Shown here: positions 34,241-46,960 of the stretch, piece by piece
Layout of the letters: every line of letters starts with the position of its first letter
Numbering within the stretch: position 1 is the stretch's first letter
Source of the DNA: Pyrus communis
Lineage: Eukaryota > Streptophyta > Magnoliopsida > Rosales > Rosaceae
Length of the DNA: 64,000 nucleotides
Assembly (NCBI RefSeq): GCF_963583255.1
Contig: NC_084807.1
Span: 28,470,381-28,534,380 of the forward strand
Reading direction: 5' to 3'
Position numbers and translations under genes: made by a program
The notes under the pieces: generated by a model
The model's database searches: none
What the model was told of the DNA's origin: nothing
The model's input: the letters and a program-made list of their open reading frames with translations, nothing else

Positions 34241-36883
34241 AAATCTCATTATTTTTCTAAATTTTGACCAAATTTAATTAATTTATTAATTAACAGTGAA
34301 ATAAAAGGACGTCAAGTAATTGAAAAAAGTAAATAATTAAAAAGCAAGAAAGTATTCGTGGACTTTTATTCATAAAAACATCGTTTTTAATTTATTTTTT
34401 AACGATCGGCATGGAACTAGATGTTGTCATTCTACTTATGTTAAAAAATTTGAATACTTTTATCCATACTACATACTAGGCCCGTAGTTTACCTATTATA
34501 TTATTCATTCTTTATATACACACAAACAGTAGCTGCATATAATAGTGTAATCGTCGCTCTAAAATTTTTATCGTTATAATGGTTTAATTTAGTTTTTATG
34601 TGATTAAGTACATAGATTATTTCACAAGAGTCGTTCAAAGGGTAGATAGAGAGATTCGAATCCTTGGTTTGTGGAGATGAGCTAGTAGAATGCACAAATG
34701 AAAGTCATAAAATTAGATGAGCAGTCCACATCTTTGAGTTCGTCGGCTTTGCACACAAAAATCGAAGAGGATATAATTCATCATAGGATCTGGTTCTTTC
34801 CCCTTTGCCAACTGCTGGGTCTACGCCGTAATGCATGGTATATTTCTTCACCCACAGAGTCTCCAAACCCTAGCGAGACACAGTCACGACTCACACCCAG
34901 CGCACACCGCAATCAAATTCTGATGTCTCCTCCAACCAAATAATGGATTCCATGTAAAATACAAACAAAAACAAATTAGCCAACTGCTGCGAGAAGCCGC
35001 ATCTGTGATTGGAAGTTAGTATAAAAATATAATTATGCATGCGCATATGACTGAATGCTGATAAGTGGGTGATGTTATGGGTTCCATTCAATTATTGTAA
35101 CCAATTAAATTTTAAAGTACTCAAATCAAACAAGCAACTCTCTCTACAACTAATATAGTACAGCAATTTGGTACTAGTTTTATCTATTTGAAGTTGCGGT
35201 TTTATGTTTTGGCTTATATGGATAACAATGATGTATGATATTTGTGTTGAATTTAAAAGCTAATTATGTACAAATCAGCTATAGGAGAACCGTGAACAGA
35301 AAGCTCCCCCCCTCCCCCTGCGTCTCCTTTTTTTACCCGACTCTTTGGTCTTAAAAATGTTGTTTTGATTTACACATTGTGTGACTTAACTTAATTCTCT
35401 TTTCGTTACGATAGATATGTGCATCTCCTTATATTAGAATATCATTATATATAAAAAAATATTTAATCTAACTCTCTCCAAATCTCATTATTTTTCTAAA
35501 TTTTGACCAAATTTAATTAATTTCTTAATTAACAGTGATATAAAAGGACGTCAAGTAATTGAAAAAAGTAAATAATTAAAAAGCAAAAAAGTATTCATGG
35601 ACTTTTATTCATAAAAATATTGTTTTGAATTTATTTTTTAACGATTGTCATTCTACTTATGTTAAAACATTTGAATACTTTTATCCATACTACAAATTAG
35701 GCCCGTAGTACACCAACTATATTATTCATTCTTTATATACACACAAACAGTAGCCGTATATAAAAGTATAATCGTTGCTCTAAAAAATTTCTCGTTATAA
35801 TGGTTTAAAGCTTGTTTAGATGTACTTTTAAAATGACTGAAAATATTTTTGAAGGAAATGTTTTTGGGTTCCAAAAGCACTTGAAGTGCTTTATACAAGA
35901 AGCATCAGTTATGTGCTTCAAAAAATATTTTTACCAAAAGCGCTTTCAATCATTTTAAAAGTACATCCAAACAGACACTTAGTTTAGTTTTTAAGTGATA
36001 AAGTACACTGGCCATTTCATAGTAATCGGGATCCTTTCCGGATCTCTAAGTTTGGAGCTCGCAGACACACAAAGCTGGGCAATTCAAAGGGAAGATAGAG
36101 AGATTCGGACCTTATGAGCGGTTCAAATCTCTGAGTCCGTCGGTTTCACACACGGAAATCGAAGAGGATATAATTCATCATAGGATCTGGTTCTTTCCCC
36201 TTTGCCAACTGCTGGGTCTACGCCGTAATGCATGGGATATTTCTTTACCCACAGAGTCTCCAAACCCTAGCGAGACACAGTCACGACTCACACCCAGCGC
36301 ACACTGCAATCAAATTCTGATGTCTCCTCCAACCAAATAATGGATTCCATGTAAAATACAAACAAAAACAAATTAGTCAACTGCTGCGAGAAGCCGCATC
36401 TGTGATTGGAAGTTAGTATAAAAATATAATTATACAGTCACGACTGTATGCTGATAAGTGGCTGATGTTATGGGTTCCATTCAATTATTGTAACCAATTA
36501 AATTTTAAAGTACTCAAATCAAACAAGCAACTCTCTCTACAACTAATATAGTACAACAACTTGGTAGTAGTTTTCTCTATTTGAAACTCACGGTTTTTTG
36601 TTTTGGCTGATATGAATAACAATGATGTATGACATTTGTGTTGAATTTGAAAGCTAATTATGTAAAGATCAGCTACAGAAGAACCACGAACAGAAAACTC
36701 CCACCCCCCCCCCCGGTGCCCTTTTTTTTTTTTTTTATCCGACTCTTTGATCTTAAAAATGTTGTTTTGATTTATACATTGTGTGACTTAACTCAATTCT
36801 CTTCTCTTTATGGTAAATATGTGCATCTCGTTATATTAGAATATCATTATATAAAAAAAGGATTTAATCTAACTCTCTCCAAA
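34241..36883. repeat. Tandem duplication of a 1.24-kb non-coding segment
   Basis: Copy 1 (34241-35479) and copy 2 (35480-36883) are in direct orientation and highly similar over most of their length. Examples are the block from AAATCTCATTATTTTTCTAA and the block around CGCCGTAATGCATGG. Both copies end in CTAACTCTCTCCAAA, so the junction is head to tail. Copy 2 is longer mainly because of an insertion at 35809-35982. Confidence 0.9.
35809..35982. mobile_element. MITE inserted only in copy 2 of the tandem duplication
   Basis: A 174-bp element with inverted ends sharing GATGTACTTTTAAAATGA and TGAAA. The corresponding position in copy 1, near 34587, reads straight through (GGTTTAATTTAG), giving a natural empty site. 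Confidence 0.8.
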
Positions 36884-37089
36884 GTCCCCAAGCCTCTCAG
36901 TTCATTAACATGGCTTCATATAGACCGACCCCAATGACAATGCCCTCTAGGGGGTGGCATAAACTTCTTTTTCAAAGGAATGCACATGTTGCATAAAAAT
37001 TCGTAAAGTTTCCATCTCATAATGTTGCCCAAGAAAAACACTATTCCCAGTTCATTTCTTGTTCCCTGCCGATGCTCCAGTTAAAGAAA
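36884..37089. other. Short intergenic spacer
   Basis: No feature was recognised. Confidence 0.4.
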
Positions 37090-37322
37090 GTGGTTTGGAC
37101 ATGTGAATCGAAGATTTACAGATGATTCGATTAGAAATGCGATTATAAGATAGAGGCTCAGGGTAAAATGAGTAGAGGAAGATTAGGAACACTTGGAAAG
37201 AGACTTTTTCTTTTAAAAAAAGACATGGAGTATTTGAAGCTAACAGAAAGATTTCGCGCAAAATCGAGCGTTGTGGCGTTCTAAAATTTATATAGCTGAT
37301 AAAGCTTTGTTGTTGTTATTCC
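37090..37322 (+). mobile_element. LINE (RTE-like) ORF2 C-terminus and 3' end, degraded
   Basis: With several stops, the plus strand still resembles the conserved end of plant RTE-type LINE reverse transcriptases: a WFGHV-like start, a basic GRGRP-like zone (RGRLG), then AQNRALWRSKIYIAD. It ends in a TTG-repeat tail (GCTTTGTTGTTGTTATT). Confidence 0.65.
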
Positions 37323-37331
37323 CAACCATTT

Positions 37332-37490
37332 AAGGACAACTAATGAAAATAGCTTGAAAACTTTGAGTTTTAACGATAAGGACAAAATAAAGGGTAAAGT
37401 GAATAATACTAGGATTGACTTTTTAGTGTAAAAATATGATTTTTCGTTAAAATAAACAGTACTGTGAGCTTTTCGTTAAAGTTCCCTTTA
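37332..37490. mobile_element. Dispersed MITE-like repeat, copy B
   Basis: Same family as 5695-5815, here with a more complete right end (GCTTTTCGTTAAAGTTCCC). The complement of that end is similar to the left end, suggesting short inverted termini. Confidence 0.6.
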
Positions 37491-38202
37491 ATTTACCATA
37501 AATTTTCTATGAAGTAGATTTTTGCCTCAACAAAAAACACTTCAAACAAAATGGAATAATGCATGTCTCCTTTGGGATCTAGAGGGCGCCACTTTTTTTT
37601 GCAAATATATACATTTTCTTTAGTTTTAATTAGTGTTTTGGGTTTAGAGATTAACTTAAAAACTAAACACAAACAAAAACATGAGTTGTAGATTTTGACT
37701 TCAAATTTTATATATAAGTAACAGCAATGTAATTAAAAATAAATAGTCATCGACCCAGCAAACGATTTGAGTATAAACATAAGGCAAAAGATCCTCCAAA
37801 CTCTTATAATTTAACCTTTTTCTTAATCATCAATAAGTCAAAACGAAAATTTTTACTTATCAATCTATTGGAAACCAAATAAAGTTGAAGTAGCTAGCTA
37901 CCACTACTAAAGTTTGCAATCACTTGTCTCAATCAGTCCTATTGCCTCTCTTTTCCGCTCTTAGGTGCATCAATAAGTATCCTTCCTATCTCTTCGAGGG
38001 CACGCATAAAGAACTGTCTATATCCATGATTGATCAAGTCGTGTTTGATCCATTTCAGTTAGGTTTAGGGTTTATATAGAAAGATTTCATACATCTTTCA
38101 ATGACGTGATGTGTGACATTTCCGATCCTTTTCTGAACAAAATGAAGACAAAAAAAAAAAAAAAAGGAAAAGAGAAGATCAACTTGATCCAAAAAAAATC
38201 CT
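37491..38202. other. Intergenic, no gene seen
   Basis: AT-rich and without recognised coding or RNA features. Confidence 0.4.
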
Positions 38203-38286
38203 ACATCAACAACAACCAAGACTTATTCCACTTAAATGAGGTCGGTTATATGATCTCAGAACGCCATTGCGCTCAGTTTTGCACTA
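38203..38286 (-). mobile_element. LINE (RTE-like) 3' end fragment
   Basis: The complement of this segment is the same 3' terminus as 22026-22100 and 37240-37322, with GAGCGCAATGGCGTTCTGAG and a TTG-rich tail. Confidence 0.6.
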
Positions 38287-38499
38287 AATCTTCTGTTATC
38301 GCAACCAAAATAAATCCTACATGAGGAAAATTTGAAATGACAAATCTTATGAAGGGATAACTTGCATGCCCCAACTTATACTACTATTACCTATCCAATC
38401 CAATATCTATGTCATGCTTGTGTGATTTGGTGTTGCAAGAGAGGGCTAAATGACTACATTGCCAATCAATTTGTCATAGATTTGTCTTTCCATGTAAAT

Positions 38500-38722
38500 T
38501 TGAGAAGAGGATCCTCTTCAGATTCACTTTGTGGGAGTCCTAGGGATTCCCACATTCTAGTTGTTCATCGTATATCGTGCGGCTAGTTTTCGTCAGATAC
38601 TATTTGTGTTTAATTTTAAATAATAAAAAAATCAAATGATTTCTAATTGCACGATACACGATGAATAGTTAAGATATAGAGATCCCTAAGATCCCAACAA
38701 AGTGAATCCGAATAAGATCTAA
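38500..38722. mobile_element. Foldback element, GAGGATCC family
   Basis: The left arm (GATTCACTTTGTGGGA, then TCATCGTATATCGTGC) and the right arm (GCACGATACACGATGA, then CAACAAAGTGAATC) are inverted copies. Similar arms occur at 61951-62239 and, more weakly, at 62480-62600. Confidence 0.75.
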
Positions 38723-39024
38723 TTCCGTAAATCCCATGCCATTAGTAGACAAGCAACTAATAAACTTGTTTAAGATTTCTTTCCTTTTCTTATTCAACTA
38801 CACTCATCAAGGAAGATGTCAAACAATGCTATTCAATTTGCAAATCACATAATCTTAAGCAAATATGTCATTATTGGAATAAAATACGCGGCGCACCATT
38901 TTTCTAATATGTTGAAAACCATTTTTTTATTCACTCGTATTACTTACCATTGAATAAATTTAAAATTTCGAGATTTAGTATTGCTCATAATATGGTGATA
39001 AATAAGGTGGTGAGGATAAAATTT

Positions 39025-39152
39025 TAAGTGTGCCGAAAACACAACTCAGCACACCAAGTGTCATAAGACAAGAGTTTGAAATTTTTTTTAAGTATTCAAC
39101 CATTTGTATTATGACATTTGATATATCGAATCGTGTTTTCAGCATACTAAAA
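39025..39152. mobile_element. Small foldback element
   Basis: The left arm and the complement of the right arm share GAAAACAC and TGTCATAA in the same order, with roughly 75% identity over 50 bases. Confidence 0.5.
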
Positions 39153-40532
39153 AAAATCTCTCCATTACCATCAACTCAAGGGTATTGAGCAAAAATGTTT
39201 CAATTCAAAATCTTGTTCCTGAAAGGTACGGTCAGTTGCAATTTTTTATAAAGAGATCCAACTTTTTCTTGTTCTAATTGCTCATTGAATATGATGACAT
39301 GATTAATTATACTAAGGGCGGAGCTTACAAAATATGCCGAGAGAGAAAAGTTTCTCTTATTTTAGGGTTTCTGTTCCGTTTGTTCATTCGTCGATGAAAG
39401 TCATGCAACGAATTGCCTTGCAAAGTTGGCAGGGCATGTGGTTCGGACAAACTCCATCCCTCACTTCAATCTTGCTTCGGAATTGCTGTAAAACTAGTTT
39501 TACCCTTGGGAGAATTAGTTTAACTGAAACTAGTTGCAATTTTAGAGTTTGCTAAGCTACTCTTAAAGTGGGACTTTTAGTACTCTCTGTCATCTCATGC
39601 GTTTCTTTTGGCGCAATGTTTTAAATGTTGGCACGAGAATTGTGATGTGACATAGTTCATGGAGAGTGCCGTTTTTTAAAGAGTTTCACTTAGCATTCCT
39701 CTTCTATATTTTTTAAAAGGATATATTTTTGCTCGCCACCCTTTTATGGTGTTAATATTTTTCAATCTACTTATTATCATTAATTAGTTTAAATTTTAAG
39801 ATGTGTATTTATTTACTATACATATCTGGAAATTTAAATGCATACAACAATAAATCAGTGAACATCGCTCAAGAATTGTGAGCATCACCAACAAAAATAA
39901 AATCAGAACAAGAGATTGTTATATGCTCTTGTTGGTTGGCAGTTGGCACTCGGCAGTAGGCATCTTTCAGAATCATAATACCCAAAATCCTACGTCAAAT
40001 CAAAAGAAAATTTTAGACATGCAGTTTTTCCCTTGACGGTAGGTGGGATATTAAACCTAGGCACCTGGCTAAATTAGTGAACAAATTCTCAGCATTAACA
40101 CTTATACAAGAAGAAAACTCTTTTAAAAGCGAAATTTTCAATGGATGCTTTGTCACCTCATATTTATTACATAATATTTTATAACATTGATATAAAAATT
40201 AATATTAAATTATGAGGTGAATGTCCTTAGCATTTTTCTTGTACAAGAGTATATCGAAAATTCTTCAATGTACTGAGGTGTGGAATGTATTTCTACATTA
40301 GACTCTTAGATTTGCATATTAGATTTTTAACAATTTTAATCTAGCCATTCATTGGATATGCTGATGTATCATAGAAAATTCTCAATATAGTCTAATTCTT
40401 AGGAAAAAGATCCTCTTTGGATCTTACGGTCCGAAGCACAAAGAACAGGAAATGCGGACCACTCAATTTAAATTTGACGGTCCCTATTAACTCATTTCGC
40501 TAGCCCACCTCACATCAAGGGCCTATATCTCA
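39153..40532. other. Intergenic, no gene seen
   Basis: It contains weak inverted-repeat structure at about 40073-40270 and AT-rich filler. No coding region was recognised. Confidence 0.35.
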
Positions 40533-40556
40533 CTCTCTCTCTCTCTCTCTCTCTCT
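40533..40556. repeat. (CT)n microsatellite
   Basis: About 12 CT units inside a possible degraded MITE (about 40398-40620). Confidence 0.9.
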
Positions 40557-41092
40557 TGAACGGTCTAGATTTCCTAATTCTTAGGTTTCGGATAATGAGG
40601 TCTGGAAAAAATCCAAATTCCCTCAGGATGACCTAAAACCACGATTCGATTTGTACATGAATCTAATTAGTAAGTGTTTATTTAAAATAATTTGTTTGTT
40701 TATTTGTTGGTTAGTTCCATGAATGCTAGTGTACGTATAGCAACCAAATATACACAGGTAAGGCATCATTTTCCTCATATTTTCAATCAAACTATATTTA
40801 TATACCATAAAAGATTACGACAGAAGAGACAGAGGACCTTATTTTAATTATTTTCTTTTATTTATTAAAAATGATCAATTAACAAATAAAAACATTAATC
40901 TGACTATCTGAGCACCAAGACTTTTTTTTTTCCTTTCTTCAAATGATTATTAGACATGATTCATTATTTCAGCAAGAGTAGCACTTGCCGACAATTAAGA
41001 ATATTCTAATTAATTAGTATGTGGCTTTACCCAAAGGGAGGTTTGGATGCATGTCGAATAAAAATGAGGTCACCATAAAAAAATCAATTAGC

Positions 41093-41094
<2 letters not shown>

Positions 41095-41134
<40 letters not shown>
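41095..41134. repeat. (AT)n microsatellite
   Basis: An uninterrupted run of about 20 AT units. Confidence 0.95.
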
Positions 41135-41137
<3 letters not shown>

Positions 41138-41455
41138 CACCCATTTTGTAGGGCTTACTTCGTAATGTGTTTTAACAATTCAAACTGTCTATATTGTAGT
41201 ATAGCATTCATAAATCATCCTTGAAAAAAAAAAAACCAGAAAATTTTAAAATCATTAAGATATTTATTTACAATCAAGAAAATAAACGGCTACGATTTTA
41301 CAAAAAAAACTAAATTTAATCAAACGGTCATATCATTTATGTTTTGACACACATTTTGCACCATTTTATATGACCCACTTTGTAATGTATTTCAATGATC
41401 CAAACAGTCTATATTTTAGTATATCATTCATAGATCATCCTTGCAAAAAATTAAA
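41135..41455. repeat. Two diverged direct copies about 220 bp apart
   Basis: About 90 bases from 41136 recur from about 41356 at roughly 80% identity, sharing CTGTCTATATT and ATCATCCTTG. Confidence 0.75.
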
Positions 41456-41726
41456 CAACTTCAAAACGATTAACACATTCATTTGTAGTGAATAAAATGT
41501 ACTAATATGGTTGTACAAAGAAAAACTGAATTCAATCCTAAGTTCATATATTTTCAAATTTATATAATTTTTATAGACATAATCTTTTTTTATTTTTTAT
41601 GAGCAAGATAGATATTATCTTTGAAATAAGACATAAAAAAAAAACTGAATCTTTAATTTAACCACATAGATTAATCATCTCAAAACTTTTTTTTTTTCAG
41701 TAACATGGAAGAAGAAAAAGAAAACA

Positions 41727-41960
41727 CTAAGAAACAACTAATCTAGCTGTAGCAACTCCAGAGCAGCCATCTGAGAGAGTTTGAACTAACCCCGAAGGAG
41801 GCTTTGCAACCTCTTGAAACTCCATCTCACTATTTAAACTCAATTTTGCTAACTCGTCAACTACAAAATTACGTTCTCTATGAACATGTTGCAGATTACA
41901 ACTCCAATTTTGTTTTTTTTTGTAGACTACCTCAAAACCCCTCTTCACGTGTTCTCTCAC
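41727..41960 (-). pseudogene. Plant LINE-type RNase H domain fragment
   Basis: The 77-codon minus-strand frame contains LQHVHRERNFVVDELAKLS, the C-terminal end of the RNase H-like domain common in plant non-LTR retroelements (typically H-V-x-R-E-x-N-x-x-A-D-x-L-A). The upstream reverse transcriptase is absent. Confidence 0.6.
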
Positions 41961-42130
41961 AAACCTAAATTCTAAAGCTCATAATTGTCAATACCCTAAT
42001 AATTAATGGAAGAATGTCCCACTCGCAGGGCGACTCTTTAACTAAATCATGATTCATGCTTGTAAATATTCTTTCATTTGTTTATATACATCTAATATAA
42101 AAAATAATAATAAATAGAAAGGAACTTATT

Positions 42131-42380
42131 ACAGACGGAATTGAATCCTCTCTGGAACTTCTCACTAGATATTATGGGGATTAATTAATATCAACCATTA
42201 ATAAAAAATCGTGTGGCTACAATTTTTTTCCTTTTTATATTTTCAACGGTAAGACAGCTTTGTTTTGCGTGAAAAATATAAAGAAAAACTATGGTCACAC
42301 GTTTTTTGATTAACATTTGGTATTAATTGATTTCCAGAATCCCCAATGAGGAGATTGAAGAGGATCTAATTCCATTACAG
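42131..42380. mobile_element. Foldback element between two RNase H fragments
   Basis: The left arm (GGAATTGAATCCTC, then ATTATGGGGATTAATTAAT) and the right arm (inverted, with AATTGATTTCCAGAATCCCC and GAGGATCTAATTCC) pair over about 100 bases. Confidence 0.7.
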
Positions 42381-42434
42381 ATAGACTCATAGATAAATAA
42401 TCATGTCTAATCAAGTGTTTAAAGACTAATCCAG

Positions 42435-42620
42435 GTGAGGAGGTGTGAATTGAATCACATTTACAGAGAGAAGAATAGTGTGGCGGATCAGTTGGCTAAC
42501 TCAAGTTATAATATGAATATTGGTGCTCTTGTTTTTTATGAGTCTTCCGTTTGGATTAGATCAGCTCTCATTCATGATGTTGCTGGAGTCCCTCAGACTC
42601 ATTTTGTTGTTGTTTTGTAG
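42435..42620 (+). pseudogene. Plant LINE-type RNase H domain fragment
   Basis: The 61-codon plus-strand frame carries LNHIYREKNSVADQLANSS followed by a WIRSAL segment, the same RNase H terminal motif as at 41727-41960 but in opposite orientation. Confidence 0.6.
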
Positions 42621-43577
42621 TTCTATTTGGGTTGTAATTGCCATTTCTTCACGCCAAAAGAAAAAAGAAAAAAGAAGAATTAAAAAGACTAATCCAGGTG
42701 TTAAGCCAGTAAGCTTAATTAGATTCACATTCGGCTGGGCAGAGACCCTTGACAAATTAATATATAATTTCTCACATCACTAGTCGACTGTGGGACGGTG
42801 GGAAGATGGTGCCAATATGGACCAATTCCCAAATATTTTAATTGCCACAACAACAAAAAAAAATGTTAGAATCGCTGAAGTGTGGTTGTGAACTTGATTG
42901 TAATTATGGTTGTATAGATCCATTGATTAGTCAATCATTTATCTGAACAATATTTTAAGAGTTGAAATAAGGGAATTAGGATCATCTTCGGAATTTACTG
43001 TCAGAGTTTGAGGGTCAGAAAATTCAAACATTTGGTTTATGTGTAAGAAAGATCAAAACTCTTAATTTGTGTGAAGTGAAGTAAGAAAATTTGTTAATTT
43101 AAACCAAAGAATTTAAATCGAGTGGTCCAAATTATTTGGTCATTGAACTCCGGAAAATAATATCCGCAATAGATCCATGGTCACGGTCATGGGGTCCTAG
43201 TGAAAAGATTAGTCATGATCATAACCCTTGATTAGTCATGGGGTCCTAAAGAGTGAAAAGATTTATATCCCATCCACATTTTGTCACATAATAGTGTATG
43301 ATAAGTTTTTTTTCGAAGGTTAGCAAGCGCCAATTATAGACCGATTTCACGTGTACATAACGTGGTATTATATGCATGCATAGTTATTTTGGCACTCGCT
43401 TAAGACTGTCTGGTTGAAAATCTTCGAACATTTTGATTTTTACCTTTGCGCTTAGTGTTTGCAGCGTGCTAATGAGCAGTTTATTTAGGTCAAGTGTGGT
43501 GGTGGACGACGCAAATTCAGGTTGCTGTTTATTAAACAAATAAGATAATGCATGTGTTATTTCTTGAGAGAGTTACT
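42621..43577. other. Intergenic, no gene seen
   Basis: A short direct repeat (AGTCATGGGGTCCTA) occurs at about 43186 and 43234. Nothing else was recognised. Confidence 0.35.
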
Positions 43578-43915
43578 TGTTCCTCTACTTACAATTAACG
43601 AATTTTTATCGTTTGATCATATTGAAATCATTCATTCTCTTTATCATCATTTAAAAATCATATATGCCAAAAAAATAAAAATAAAACTCAATTTGGAGAT
43701 CTTTTAGCCATTTATGTTCATATGCAAATAAACGGTTCATCGTAATAATGTTACTTGTTACCAAAACAGTTAATTGGTTTAACACATATATATTAAATGA
43801 TCTCCAAATTAAGTGATTTTTTTTGTAAATATGTTATTTATATGATAATAGAAATAATGAAAAGTTCCAATTATGATGTTCGGAAAATAAAAGTTCGTTA
43901 ATTGTAAGTAAAAGA
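43578..43915. mobile_element. Foldback element with outer and inner inverted arms
   Basis: The outer arms share CTTACAATTAACGAA and its complement (about 43588 and 43890). The inner arms share AATTTGGAGATC and its complement (about 43691 and 43799). Confidence 0.6.
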
Positions 43916-46117
43916 CAGAAAGATAAACCAAACACATAAATAGAAAATAAATAAATTGGAAAGACAAAAGACTGAAGTTTCTGATGTATTCCTTTCGGAG
44001 GTGGATTGTCTGCCCTTCCATTTTCATACTTTTCATATGCCCTCTTGTTTATGTGGTCACAGTTAAGTCAGTTAATATTCTATTTTCTTATTAATTTTTA
44101 TTTTATTATCTTTATAAAAAATAAATATAAAATGTTGACGTAGTTTAACCGTGGTTACAGATCACAGAAGGGCATGGGAAGACTATAAAAATGGGAGGGT
44201 AGACAATTCATCTCCATTCCTTTCTTACGATTTGACAGAAGTGACAAAAGTAACAAAACAATGTTGAACTGAATTGACCAGTGGCCAGCCACTCATATCC
44301 GAACAGCTGTCAAGGACACGTGTTCTTTTTGTCCGTGTGCACTGTGCTCCGTGGACCATCAGTATCACTGCCCAATCAAGTTTCACCGATTCCTACGCCT
44401 TTCTTCCTCTTTCCACACCCAATTTTGCCTCCCCACAAATTGACACTCAAATATTGCAGCATAGGGATACTAATCTCAATATATTTGAGGTTTGTTTTAT
44501 TCAGTTTATGAGTTCGATAATTAATTATTGTTACTAATTTTGATAGATAGTTTGATTAATATTGACTCTATTATTTTGAAAATAAATTAAATCTCAGCTG
44601 TTGAAATTTTTTTATCAACATGTACTTTTTTTAAAAAGTACGATGACATTTCATTACTCTAACTAGTTTAATTTAAAAACAAAATGAGTCTTAACAAATT
44701 TCTTAGTTCATTGATGTAACTGTAAATCATAATTAACATAGCCCGATACAATGCTTTAGCAAACTGGTTGTTCGATACTTAATTATTATGATTGATCCTA
44801 ACAAACAGTTTAATCTGTTCGTCTTCATTGGTTCATCCTAAGGTACTTTCTATGAAAATGACAACTCTCAATTATTCTAATTAAGGATAAAATGAGTTCA
44901 ACGAATTTACTTACTTCGCAGATATAATTATAAAGGGAAACATAACAGAGGCTGACACACTACTCTGTCAAAACTAGTTTGATCCACATACATTAGTTCC
45001 CATTAAATTCATGCTTTAATTATACGTCCTCTTAATTTCTTAAAACTAAAGATTTCAACCGTCAACGTTCGTATACATTTTAGTAAGAATATGAATTATG
45101 AGCATAATCCAACCAAAACATACTCGTCGATAAAAAAGACATTCATGATCATGGTCACGCTTCTAATTAAATTTTAATCGTATCCAACGCAATCCATTTC
45201 TTTTGGGTTGTATACGACAAGTAATATGGTATGCGAGGTCTTTAAATGCAAATCCAGAACAACTTTTACAACAAACTCAACTTATCATTTGTGTATGTAT
45301 ACATCAATCTTAATTTCCTCTTATTACAAAGAACATATTAAAAACTTGCTTATTTAAGCATTTGTGTACACATTTAAGTAATCATCATCATTTTCCATTG
45401 TAATTAGTGTTAATCACGTACGATATAACGTATAATGGCATAAGTTTAATTTACAAAGTATCAAACTTTCGATATCTGAACATACGATTCTCTCTTTTTG
45501 TATGGTACATAAAATTAACTTTTGCTTCTTTATCTTTCTTTTTCCTTTTCATTTTCTTTTCTTTTTCCTTTTCATTTTCTTTGGTGCTAACCGCTAAGGA
45601 GACTCAAAATCCAAAAAAACCTTCAAACCCTATAAATGTCTTCGATAAAAATAACTTAGCCTATTTTACTAGATGATGAAATGAAAATTCAATTTAGATG
45701 ATGAAAGGGAAACTCAATTTCAATATTAAACTCTCATGTAACGAGAATACCATTATGGTAGTACCACAATTCAATTATACATTATTATGTAAAAAAGTTA
45801 AAACACATAAAAGTTAGATTGTTTTAAAATACTGTCACAACATTGTGATTATAGGTAAGTTTGTTCACTTCTAAAAAACTCATTGCATTCATTTCTTCTG
45901 TGTGAAAATACATGTATTTGGTAAGTTACCGAACTAACTCAATAGACAAAAAATTCAGCATTCGAAATTTTTTCTTCTTAAAAAAAGAAAAAGAAAATGA
46001 TGATTCTTCCAATATATCCTAGACTTATATACTACACATGCATGGATTTGGAAAACCAGAAGTTCCACTAGGTTTGTGAAAGTAAACAAATCGTCACAAA
46101 ATAAAGTCTGCATGCCT
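43916..46117. other. Long intergenic stretch, no gene seen
   Basis: No ORF here could be assigned. A G-box-like CACGTG lies at about 44317. A T/C-rich tandem duplication of about 23 bp lies at 45535-45590. Confidence 0.35.
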
Positions 46118-46266
46118 CGAGAGATTTTTTAATGTGTCCAGAATACAAGCACATACGTCATATGTATTATACAAATACAGAAACAATTCAAAACAATTCT
46201 TTTTTTATTTATATAATAACATATGACATATCATCCCGTATTCTTCGCACATTAAAAAATCTTTCG
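46118..46266. mobile_element. Foldback element
   Basis: GAGATTTTTTAATGTG at the left is the approximate complement of CACATTAAAAAATCTTTCG at the right. Inner arms pair around CATATG motifs. Confidence 0.7.
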
Positions 46267-46720
46267 CATTTAACGAGTCTCCAACGATTTGATATACAGC
46301 ATATCGTATAGGCGGACAACCAAAGTCGACGTTGCGCCTTGACTTTTAACTGTTAAAATCCCACCAACCATAACAGCGGTTGTGACCACAAAATCCCCAC
46401 CACGTGTGTGTTTTTCTGGTGTTTCCTTAAACCAAAAATGTAAAAATTAAATTAAAATAAAAATTGCAAAATTAGAAAATTCAATGGGGTAATTTTTGGA
46501 ATTTGCGCAAAATTTGACATCGTTTTCGAGACAAGGTTTTCACTTTGACGATGAAAAGTCTGTCGGGCAACCGTACTTTTCATATTTGATACAAAGGAGT
46601 CCTTATAATTTGGTTTTCAAAAAGTGCCCTAACTTATTCAAAATTTTCATGATATAGTCCCTTTGATCTAGACAGCTGCATGAGCTGGTCCCATCCCATG
46701 CCCCCTCGACCTTCTAGTTG

Positions 46721-46890
46721 GAGAGATTTTTCAGTGTGATCGGTACATGGAGTGGTACTTCACGTGTTATTATACAAATTATGGGATATGTGTGCTAAAA
46801 TTTAATAACTTAAAAAATAAAATTTCCCACCACTCCTATTAAAACACATGGTGTATCATTTGTGTTCCTATCACAGCTAAAAATTTCTCC
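46721..46890. mobile_element. Foldback MITE, family shared with 50497-50664
   Basis: The termini GAGAGATTTTTCAGTGTGAT and, complemented, GAGAAATTTTTAGCTGTGAT pair. The interior TGTGTGCTAAAATTTAATAA recurs in the copy near 50570. Confidence 0.75.
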
Positions 46891-46960
46891 TACTAGGTGA
46901 TAGGCTGATTAGAATGTGGGATTAGATGACGACACGTGAGTTGCAGCTATTTAATAACAA

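Noticed and set aside
44274..44537. Overlapping 76-87-codon plus-strand ORFs
   Set aside because: No family similarity and no splice context; likely chance ORFs.
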